The notes beneath the pieces are model-generated. The model made no database searches. It had not been told where the DNA came from and saw nothing but the letters and a program-made list of their open reading frames with translations. A stretch of 5,012 bases of DNA from B8-G4 sp033720735 (GTDB lineage Bacteria; Bacteroidota; Bacteroidia; Chitinophagales; Saprospiraceae). Shown here one piece after another: positions 1 to 5,012 of this stretch. Location of the stretch: NCBI GenBank assembly GCA_033720735.1, contig JAWWBX010000327.1, positions 1 through 5,012 of the forward strand, written 5' to 3'. A program made the position numbers and the translations under genes. Every line of letters starts with the position of its first letter. The stretch's first letter is position 1.

Positions 1-348
1 AGAACCGTCGTCCCACCTCGCTTCCTCACGGATCTCATAATGAAAGACGGTGCCGCCGGCGAATGCCCCTTCCGTGATCTCATCGGTCGTCGCCAGTGAT
101 TTGACGATGAGCGGGCTCAGCTCAAAGGTCTGGGGGTCGTGCTCGGCCAACGGGTACATGATCAGTCCCTCGATCGGGGTGGCATAAATACTCCTCGACC
201 GGGTCGGATTCAAATTGTCGGGTTCAGCGGCGAGGCGGATGGTCAGGGTGAATGCCTCGTCCTGCACGGCGCGTTCGGTATCGCACGCACTCAGGAAGAT
301 CGCGAACATCAGGAGCCAGACAGGTGTTAGGACAGGGGTGCGGCGCAT
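1..348 (-). CDS. ABC transporter substrate-binding lipoprotein, family 5 (N-terminal part)
   Basis: Likely the solute-binding lipoprotein of a peptide/nickel/oligopeptide-type (SBP_bac_5) ABC importer, held to a membrane by its lipid anchor. The frame is open for 116 codons from the ATG at 348 down to base 1, so the C-terminal bulk lies outside the window. Residues 1-22 form a lipoprotein signal: basic start MRRT, hydrophobic core WLLMFAIFL, lipobox LSAC with Cys22 as the lipidated residue. The mature part opens with TIRLAAEPDNLNP (residues 36-48), the usual first strand of family 5, where a peptide starts with a 'xPxxLNP' turn. It continues through LSPLIVKSLA to FHYEIREEARWDDGS at the edge, matching the family's 'y.f.LR.gvkW.DG' motif. 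No alternative start lies upstream in frame, and no Shine-Dalgarno site precedes this ATG. No permease or ATPase gene is visible on this side. The ligand cannot be told from this fragment. The family call is fairly firm and the substrate is unknown. Confidence 0.85.
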   Translation of the reverse strand, partial: MRRTPVLTPVWLLMFAIFLSACDTERAVQDEAFTLTIRLAAEPDNLNPTRSRSIYATPIEGLIMYPLAEHDPQTFELSPLIVKSLATTDEITEGAFAGGTVFHYEIREEARWDDGS

Positions 349-403
349 TGAATCAATTGTTTGGTCGCGAATTGTGAAGATACATCTTTTGGAAGCTCAG
401 CAC
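349..403. promoter_or_regulatory. Short divergent intergenic region
   Basis: These 55 bases separate the minus-strand lipoprotein gene from the plus-strand TIGR01777-family gene, so any promoters for both must lie here or inside the genes. I see no strong match to the Bacteroidota TTTG / TAnnTTTG promoter on either strand. The closest plus-strand candidate is TTTG at 360-363 followed 17 bases later by TACATCTT, which fits poorly. The regulatory role is inferred from gene orientation alone. Confidence 0.35.
391..395 (+). promoter_or_regulatory. Ribosome binding site for the TIGR01777-family gene
   Basis: GGAAG lies 8 bases before the ATG at 404. It supports that start over the open frame that continues upstream to a TTG at 215. 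The upstream option would add 63 residues with no family resemblance and would overlap the divergent lipoprotein gene. Confidence 0.6.
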
Positions 404-1318
404 ATGCAAGACACTACACAACCACACATCGTCATTGCGGGGGGACAAGGCATGATCGGCTCGGCCTGTGCCGCATTGCTACGCACACAGGGTTATCGCG
501 TCTTGACCCTGACACGAAAAGCACTGGATGATCCGGACAGTATCCAGTGGGCGCCTGCCGACCGTTGGATCGAACACAATGTGATCGACGGATGTGCCGC
601 GGTGATCAACGTAACGGGTATCTCCATTGCAGGGAGCAGGTGGACCCCGGCCTACAAACAGAAGCTGCAAGACAGCCGTACCGTACCTGCCGCCTTCCTC
701 GCGTCACTGATCCGGGATGCAGCACAACCGCCGCCGGTCTACATCGGGGCTTCAGGCGTAGGCATCTACGGGAATACCGGTCCCGGTGCGGTCAGGGAGG
801 ATCATGTGAGCAATGACGATGGCTTCCTGCGGCGCCTCGCCCATGACTGGGAATCCGCACACCTGGCACTCGACCGGCTGACGCGGGTGGTGGTACTGCG
901 CATCGGGGTCGTGCTTAGTAACGAGGGCGGTTTTATGGAGCGCCTGGGCCCGCCGGCCAGGTTCGGATTGTACCCGGTATTCGGTCATGGAGACCAGATC
1001 ATGAGCTGGATCCACATCGAAGATCTTACCCGTGTTTTTCATACGGTCATGACATCTTCGTCTGTGTTGGGTCCGCTAAACGCCGTTGCGCCCCACGCAC
1101 TCAGCTTCCGCGCCTTTGCCAGACATTATCGCGCAGCCAACACCGGCTACGGGCTGATCTTCAGGATTCCGCGCTGGGTAGCCCGGTTGGTTTTCGGGGA
1201 GATGTCCGATGTCTTGCTGGAAAGCACGCATGCCTCTGCCCAAACCCTGATTGAGCACGGATTCAGCTTCAAGTATCCCGATGCCAGGGGAGCGTTGCAC
1301 GCCCTGTTGGGCCGATAG
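404..1318 (+). CDS. TIGR01777-family NAD(P)-binding epimerase/oxidoreductase with DUF1731
   Basis: A 304-residue extended short-chain dehydrogenase/reductase-like protein of the TIGR01777 group (the family of E. coli YfcH), at the family's normal length. It is probably cytoplasmic. The reaction and substrate are not known for this family. The dinucleotide-binding loop is GGQGMIG at residues 13-19; most members have GGTGxIG, so Gln replaces Thr. Family signatures follow in order: NVTGISIAGSRWT (69-81) then YKQKLQDSR (84-92); YIGASGVGIYG (113-123), which corresponds to the SA.G.YG active-site region; HDWE (147-150); VLRIGVVLSNEGG (164-176); SWIHIEDL (201-208). The C-terminal DUF1731 part carries PRWVARLVFGEMSDVLL at 256-272 and ends with GFSFKYPD (286-293). 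The ATG at 404 has GGAAG upstream and begins directly before the first beta strand (HIVIAGG). Its TAG stop directly abuts the stop of the convergent M23 gene. The family call is secure. Nothing in the window indicates its metabolic role. Confidence 0.93.
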   Translation: MQDTTQPHIVIAGGQGMIGSACAALLRTQGYRVLTLTRKALDDPDSIQWAPADRWIEHNVIDGCAAVINVTGISIAGSRWTPAYKQKLQDSRTVPAAFLASLIRDAAQPPPVYIGASGVGIYGNTGPGAVREDHVSNDDGFLRRLAHDWESAHLALDRLTRVVVLRIGVVLSNEGGFMERLGPPARFGLYPVFGHGDQIMSWIHIEDLTRVFHTVMTSSSVLGPLNAVAPHALSFRAFARHYRAANTGYGLIFRIPRWVARLVFGEMSDVLLESTHASAQTLIEHGFSFKYPDARGALHALLGR

Positions 1319-1321
1319 TTA
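1316..1321. other. Abutting stop codons of two convergent genes
   Basis: The plus-strand TAG (1316-1318) and the minus-strand TAA (1321-1319) touch with no base between them. There is no room for a separate terminator. The nearest hairpin, GCCC-TGTT-GGGC at 1301-1312 inside the plus-strand gene, has only four base pairs and no following T run. Confidence 0.85.
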
Positions 1322-2188
1322 GTTGAATGCGATAAAGTTTTGGGGATCCACCGGCTTGCCGTCGACCCACAGCTCAAAATGCAGGTGGGGCCCCGATGTT
1401 TGCTCGCCGGTATTACCGACAATGGCCACTGCCTCACCGGCTTTCACGAAGGACCCGAGCTGCTTCAGATTGCGCGCATTGTGTTTGTAAAAGCTCACCA
1501 TGTTGTTGGCATGCTGAATGCCCAGCGTGTTCCCCGTCTCGAGCGTCCAGTCAGATGTGATCACATAGCCATCCAGGACAGCTTTGACTGGTGTATTCTT
1601 GGGAGCCAGCACATCGACGCCAAAATGCGCATCCTCCACGCTGTACCCCGCGCTGACGGGCCCTTTCAAGGGTGGGATCAGGTAGAGGAAATCGATGTCG
1701 TTTCCGTTCGTCAGGTTGCTTTTGACCGTGCGGCGGTCTACGGTCGGAATGGCCGGATAGAATGACCCGGGGCCGGGTGAAGGCTGGCTGATGGTGGGGC
1801 GGTTGGGCTGCTCACCGACAAAGTCGTCAGTGGCAGAAGAAATATCGAGCGCTGATGAATCGGCACCTGCGAGGATGAGAGCGCGGAAGCGTTCAGCGTA
1901 GAGTTGCTGTGCCTTGACTTCCTCTTCAAGCGTGCGGACCTTCTTGTACAGCTCGACATATTCCCTGTTCTCATGAATATCGCCATAGCCCGGCACCAGA
2001 CGTTTGACAGGCGTGAAAAACACGACAGACAGTACCAGAATCGAGGTAAGTACAATGATCGAAGAAACGAGCAGGTACACATTCAGCAGCGACAGCCGGT
2101 AGGATGCCACCTCTTCCAGGGTCTCCTCTTTCATCAGGACCAGGCGATAGGGGTCCCGCAAGCTCTTTTTTGGTTGATCTTCAGTCAC
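1319..2188 (-). CDS. Membrane-anchored M23 (LytM-like) zinc metallopeptidase
   Basis: A 289-residue peptidase expected to cut peptidoglycan cross-links in the periplasm. Residues 1-34 are cytoplasmic and include YRLVLMKEE, YRLSLLNVY and several charges. Residues 35-58 form one membrane helix. It is followed by FTPVKRLVPGYGD (58-70), a juxtamembrane stretch I recognise from other Bacteroidota M23 proteins. Residues 72-105 look like a coiled coil (LEEEVKAQQ), and 120-150 form a Pro/Ser-rich linker. The LytM domain spans about 165-289. HFGVD gives zinc ligands His188 and Asp192, YKHN gives His236, and GPHLHFELW gives His268 and the third ligand His270. All metal and catalytic positions are kept, so it should be active, unlike degenerate EnvC/NlpD-type regulators. 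It starts at GTG (2188-2186) with AGGAG 7 bases upstream. It is divergent from porW across a 146-base AT-rich gap and convergent with the TIGR01777 gene. A link to the secretion apparatus is possible but rests on position only. Confidence 0.93.
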   Translation of the reverse strand: MTEDQPKKSLRDPYRLVLMKEETLEEVASYRLSLLNVYLLVSSIIVLTSILVLSVVFFTPVKRLVPGYGDIHENREYVELYKKVRTLEEEVKAQQLYAERFRALILAGADSSALDISSATDDFVGEQPNRPTISQPSPGPGSFYPAIPTVDRRTVKSNLTNGNDIDFLYLIPPLKGPVSAGYSVEDAHFGVDVLAPKNTPVKAVLDGYVITSDWTLETGNTLGIQHANNMVSFYKHNARNLKQLGSFVKAGEAVAIVGNTGEQTSGPHLHFELWVDGKPVDPQNFIAFN

Positions 2189-2195
2189 TTCCGCT

Positions 2196-2200
2196 CTCCT
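2196..2200 (-). promoter_or_regulatory. Ribosome binding site for the M23 peptidase gene
   Basis: Read on the minus strand, AGGAG lies 7 bases before the GTG start. It is the strongest Shine-Dalgarno match in the window, and it fixes a non-ATG start for this gene. Confidence 0.75.
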
Positions 2201-2220
2201 AATATTTGCGAAAATTAAAA

Positions 2221-2228
2221 TAAATTTG
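2221..2228 (+). promoter_or_regulatory. Candidate Bacteroidota -7 promoter element for porW
   Basis: TAAATTTG is an exact match to the Bacteroidota -7 consensus TAnnTTTG and sits in the AT-rich core. Transcription would begin near 2233-2236, giving a leader of about 100 bases to the TTG start or about 70 to the ATC alternative. No TTTG or TTG lies at the usual 17-23 base distance upstream. The nearest, at 2205-2208, is only 12 bases away. The element is therefore suggestive rather than firm. Confidence 0.35.
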
Positions 2229-2323
2229 TGCGCATTTTAGTTTATATGTTGACAGCTCTGGGCGGTGAGTTCAGGGCATTTTTTCAAGACGCAAGAGGAT
2301 CGACATCAAAGCACGATTTACGC

Positions 2324-2328
2324 GGGAG
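2324..2328 (+). promoter_or_regulatory. Ribosome binding site candidate for porW (TTG start)
   Basis: GGGAG lies 6 bases before the TTG at 2335 and supports that codon as the start. A rival site, AGAGG at 2294-2298, lies 6 bases before an in-frame ATC at 2305. The two candidate site/start pairs cannot be separated from sequence alone. Confidence 0.45.
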
Positions 2329-2334
2329 TTCAGG

Positions 2335-5012
2335 TTGATTGCATGCTGCTCGGCCATCGCCCTGCTCGTTTGGGGCTGCGCCACCCAGAAGAGCCGCGAG
2401 GATCAGTCCGAACTCGGGAAATTCTACCACAACCTCACCTCCAAGTTCAACGGTTACTTCAATGCCAACGAACTGCTCGAGGAGAGCATTGTCCAACTGG
2501 AGGCGCAACACCAGGACAATTACAACGAGATCCTGCCTGTCTACCCTTACCGGGAAGCTCCCAATCCCGAACAGGTCGCGTCAAGTCTCGACGAAGCCAT
2601 CAAGAAGGTATCGGTGGTGGCAACCCTGCATGAAAACAGTGACTGGGTAGACGACTGCTACCTCCTGATCGGCAAAGCGCAGTATTTGAAACAGGATTTC
2701 GAGTCTGCACAGAACTCACTCGAGTTCTTCATGGATGAGTTCAACCCGGATGGCACCCGCATCAACGCACGTCCGTCAAAGAAAAAAGATCGCGCAAAAA
2801 CGAACAGGTCCAAAACGGCGACCAAGTCGGTCAACGCGCGCAAGGCCAGCAAGCGCAAGAGTGCAGAAGCCAAAGCTGCTGAAAAGGCCCGCCGTGAGTA
2901 CAACAAGCGCGTCCGTAAGAATCAGCGGAGCAATAAATCCAGTCGCTCCAAGGATGACAGTGAGCGCAAATCGGCAGACGATATCGTCCTGACCAAACGC
3001 AACACGACCGGGCCTGCAGAAGAAGTGCCGAAGGAAGAGCCAAAGGTGGAAACCCAGGGCCCTGAAAATCCCGGCGGCCTCAAACACAAACCCGCCCACC
3101 AGGAAGCCACCCTGTGGCTGGCCAAGACCTATATCGAACGGGAAAACTACCCCCGGGCGGAATACCATCTCAACAGACTGCGGGCCAAATCGACGTTGCA
3201 AGAGGATGTCAAGCGGGAGTTGCCGGTAGTGTATGCCTACTACCATATGGTGCGCGGCAATTACCAGGGCGCCATCCCCTATCTCAAGGAAGCGATGGCA
3301 TCAGCCCGCAAAAAGCGGGATCGGGCGCGCTACGCCTACATCATTGCACAGATCTCAGAACGAGAGTCGAATGCCAGTGAGGCCCAGCAATACTACACGG
3401 ATGTACTCAAGCTCAAGCCCGATTATGAGTTGGACTTCAATGCGCGCCTGAGCCTGGCCAGGACAGCGCTGGCGTCCGGCAAGCAATCGAATGCAGAAGT
3501 CGTCGCCTCTCTCGAAAAAATGCTGAAGGACGACAAGAACGAGGAATACAAGGACCAGATCCACTTCACGCTGGGCAAACTTGCACTCGCTTCAGGCAAC
3601 ACACCGGAGGCCATCAGACAACTCGAGTTGGCGGCTGATCATGGTGGTCGCAGCCGAACCCAGGATACCGAGACCAACTACCTGCTGGCCCAGCTGTATT
3701 TTGATTCAGGCGATTATGTGGCGGCCAAAGCGGCCTATGATGCCACCCTCGCCACCATGGAAAAAGAGGACGAGCGCTATCCGCAAACACTACGCCTGAG
3801 CAAGAATCTCACAGATATCGCCAAGCACCTGTCGGATATCGCCTTGCAGGACAGCCTGCTGCGCGTCAGCGCGATGTCGGAGGAAGAACGGCGGGAACTG
3901 GCCAGGGAGATCCTCAAAGAACGTGCTGCGCTGTCGAGCGCCGAATCACAGGACGGCAACCTGCCCTCAGGACGTACCGGCAAGGGTATTTCGGATAGTC
4001 AGTTTGCGGCCTCCAGTCAGTTTGCGGGTACGGCGCGGAGGACATCAACGGGCTCTTCAGGGGGCAGCAACTTCTTCGCCTATGATGAGCGTGCTGTGCG
4101 TCGGGGCAAACGCGAATTTGAACGGGTCTGGGGAGATCGTCCGCTGGTTGACAACTGGCGTCTGGCATCACGCCTCGAGGCCGCCGAAAGCCTGACCGAG
4201 ACGATCCAGACTGACGACGGAGAATCGGTGACCATCGCCCCGGATGATATCGAAAGCGTCTTCACAAACATCCCCAAAACCGAAGCAGAGATCTCATCGG
4301 CACATGCGGTGATCCAGAACGCGATGCTCCAGCTTGGCACCCTGTACCGGGAAAAACTCGAGAACTACGATCTGTCTGTCGAAACCCTCCAGCAACTGCT
4401 GACCCGTTATCCCGAAACGCTGCACCGACTCGACGCATACTATCAGCTATACCTGAGTTACATCTCAATGAACGATATGGCGAAAGCCGAGGAGTACAAA
4501 AACAGGATCATCAACGAGTTCTCCCAGTCGAAATATGCGCTGGCGCTGTCTGATCCGGACTACATCAACCGCCAGTTGTCTGAGGAGCAGCTGCTGGATC
4601 AGTACTACCAGGAAGTTTACCAGCTGGTCGATGAGGGCGCCTATGAGGAGGCACAAAACCGGATCAACGAGGCCAAGCAGCGCTTTGGTACGACCCACGC
4701 GCTTCAACCGAAATTTGCGATCCTGGAAGCGATGTGTACCGGCCATATCGAAGGCAGAGAGGCCTACATCGGAGCACTGCGCGCCATTGTCGGCACCTAC
4801 CCCAACACACCGGAAGAAACCAAGGCCCGGGATATGCTCCTGCTCCTGGGTGAGTACCAGGGCAATCGCCTCAACCTGGCGCGCGGCAACGACGCGAGCG
4901 GTCCGAATTTCAAACCGGCCCCGGATGCCGTGCATTTCATGCTAGTCATGGTACACAATCAGGACGACGAAGAACTCAACACCAGGGACCTCAAGATCTC
5001 GGTCTCGGAGTA
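2335..5012 (+). CDS. porW: Type IX secretion system TPR lipoprotein PorW/SprE (C-terminus beyond window)
   Basis: PorW (SprE in gliding flavobacteria) is an outer-membrane-anchored periplasmic lipoprotein needed for type IX secretion; published work on PorW places it between the Sov/SprA translocon and the PorK-PorN ring. The frame stays open for 892 codons to the edge. Counting from TTG at 2335, the signal ends in LLVWGC, with Cys15 as the lipidated residue. FYHNLTSKFNGYFNANELL (30-48) is the family's N-terminal hallmark. A TPR-like unit at 104-137 is followed by a very basic insert (143-202) and a Pro/Glu-rich stretch (223-255). TPR-like helices follow at 258-480. Further family marks are LQDSLLRVSAMSEEERREL (504-522) and the block from NFFAYDERA to FERVWGDRPLVDNWR (579-609). 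C-terminal TPR-like helices run 660-842, and the last segment begins FKPAPDAVHFML. No ATG occurs in frame before 2731, so the start is non-ATG. Using ATC at 2305 would give MKARFTREFR before the hydrophobic core. Identification rests on remembered family motifs, and the fit is strong. Confidence 0.9.
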   Translation, partial: MIACCSAIALLVWGCATQKSREDQSELGKFYHNLTSKFNGYFNANELLEESIVQLEAQHQDNYNEILPVYPYREAPNPEQVASSLDEAIKKVSVVATLHENSDWVDDCYLLIGKAQYLKQDFESAQNSLEFFMDEFNPDGTRINARPSKKKDRAKTNRSKTATKSVNARKASKRKSAEAKAAEKARREYNKRVRKNQRSNKSSRSKDDSERKSADDIVLTKRNTTGPAEEVPKEEPKVETQGPENPGGLKHKPAHQEATLWLAKTYIERENYPRAEYHLNRLRAKSTLQEDVKRELPVVYAYYHMVRGNYQGAIPYLKEAMASARKKRDRARYAYIIAQISERESNASEAQQYYTDVLKLKPDYELDFNARLSLARTALASGKQSNAEVVASLEKMLKDDKNEEYKDQIHFTLGKLALASGNTPEAIRQLELAADHGGRSRTQDTETNYLLAQLYFDSGDYVAAKAAYDATLATMEKEDERYPQTLRLSKNLTDIAKHLSDIALQDSLLRVSAMSEEERRELAREILKERAALSSAESQDGNLPSGRTGKGISDSQFAASSQFAGTARRTSTGSSGGSNFFAYDERAVRRGKREFERVWGDRPLVDNWRLASRLEAAESLTETIQTDDGESVTIAPDDIESVFTNIPKTEAEISSAHAVIQNAMLQLGTLYREKLENYDLSVETLQQLLTRYPETLHRLDAYYQLYLSYISMNDMAKAEEYKNRIINEFSQSKYALALSDPDYINRQLSEEQLLDQYYQEVYQLVDEGAYEEAQNRINEAKQRFGTTHALQPKFAILEAMCTGHIEGREAYIGALRAIVGTYPNTPEETKARDMLLLLGEYQGNRLNLARGNDASGPNFKPAPDAVHFMLVMVHNQDDEELNTRDLKISVSE
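3997..4032 (+). repeat. In-frame 18-base tandem near-duplication in the porW linker
   Basis: Two adjacent 18-base units (3997-4014 and 4015-4032) share their first 13 bases, AGTCAGTTTGCGG, exactly. They encode SQFAAS then SQFAGT (residues 555-566 counted from TTG). They lie in the Ser/Gly-rich linker before the conserved WGDR..DNWR block. The period is six codons, so the reading frame is preserved. The unit does not continue on either side. Confidence 0.8.

Larger units (their letters stand above)
2189..2334. promoter_or_regulatory. AT-rich divergent control region between the M23 gene and porW
   Basis: This 146-base gap separates two divergent starts. Bases 2201-2250 are about 80% A+T, in sharp contrast to the GC-rich genes on both sides, as expected for a shared promoter region. 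It contains a TAAATTTG box for the plus strand and, on the minus strand, TAATTTTC (2217-2210), one base off the TAnnTTTG consensus. Neither has a convincing -33 element at normal spacing. The part from 2269 onward has no stop in the porW frame and may be coding if porW starts upstream of 2335. Confidence 0.55.

Noticed and set aside
360..390. TTTG plus TACATCTT as a promoter for the TIGR01777 gene.
   Set aside because: The second box matches only four of the six fixed positions, and transcription would start at or inside the ribosome binding site.
215..403. Upstream extension of the TIGR01777 gene to a TTG at 215.
   Set aside because: The added 63 residues resemble nothing in the family and overlap the divergent lipoprotein gene in antisense. 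The ATG at 404 has a ribosome site and starts right at the first beta strand.
1301..1312. GCCC-TGTT-GGGC hairpin near the end of the TIGR01777 gene as a terminator.
   Set aside because: The stem is only four base pairs, lies inside the coding sequence, and has no T tract after it.
2249..2254. TTGACA, an exact match to the sigma-70 -35 element.
   Set aside because: No -10-like hexamer lies 16-18 bases downstream, where the sequence is GC-rich around CAGGGC. Bacteroidota also use a different consensus. Probably chance.
2265..2633. Plus-strand frame starting with GTG at 2265 and overlapping the start of porW.
   Set aside because: It encodes a sequence without recognisable motifs. The overlapping frame gives the lipobox and conserved PorW hallmarks, so this one is a shadow.
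2776..3246. Minus-strand open frame of 156 codons inside porW, with hydrophobic stretches.
   Set aside because: It lies opposite the Lys/Arg- and TPR-coding part of porW. Its hydrophobic look is what the complement of Lys- and Glu-rich codons gives. It has no ribosome site or family resemblance.
4465..4935. Minus-strand open frame of 156 codons inside the 3' part of porW.
   Set aside because: It is a shadow of the conserved PorW C-terminal region. Its composition follows the complementary strand and no known motif is visible.

Overview
The window reads as chromosomal DNA from a GC-rich (mid-50s % by eye) member of the Bacteroidota. The main evidence is the gene filling the right half, which is recognisable as PorW/SprE, the TPR-repeat lipoprotein of the type IX secretion system (T9SS), a system essentially confined to this phylum. 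The membrane-anchored M23 peptidase beside it has an N-terminus of a style I recognise from Bacteroidota. The fairly high GC content and clear Shine-Dalgarno-like sites are less typical of the classical low-GC Flavobacteriia. A Saprospiria/Lewinella-like or other GC-rich lineage is a reasonable guess, but the window cannot settle it.

Layout: four protein genes fill almost the whole window, in two divergent pairs joined tail to tail. (1) Bases 1-348, minus strand: N-terminal 116 codons of a family-5 (peptide/nickel type) ABC-transporter substrate-binding lipoprotein, cut by the left edge. (2) Bases 404-1318, plus strand: a complete TIGR01777-family NAD(P)-binding epimerase-like protein with a C-terminal DUF1731 region. 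(3) Bases 1319-2188, minus strand: a complete M23 (LytM-like) zinc metallopeptidase with one transmembrane anchor and a GTG start. Its stop codon directly abuts that of gene 2. (4) From base 2335 to the right edge, plus strand: PorW/SprE, at least 892 codons and cut by the edge. It has no ATG start. TTG at 2335 is the best conventional choice, and an ATC codon at 2305 would give a more convincing lipoprotein signal peptide.

Genes 3 and 4 diverge from a 146-base gap with a very AT-rich core. That core contains a perfect match to the Bacteroidota -7 promoter element. Genes 1 and 2 diverge from a 55-base gap. The M23 peptidase and PorW could be linked in function, since the T9SS crosses the periplasm and its peptidoglycan layer and the two genes share a control region. 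That link is inferred from position only. The other two genes look like general transport and metabolism and have no visible tie to secretion. There are no RNA genes, mobile elements, CRISPR arrays or convincing intrinsic terminators. I found no clearly new biological system. The points most worth checking are the start of porW, its strongly basic insert, a short in-frame duplication in its linker, and the PorW/M23 pairing.
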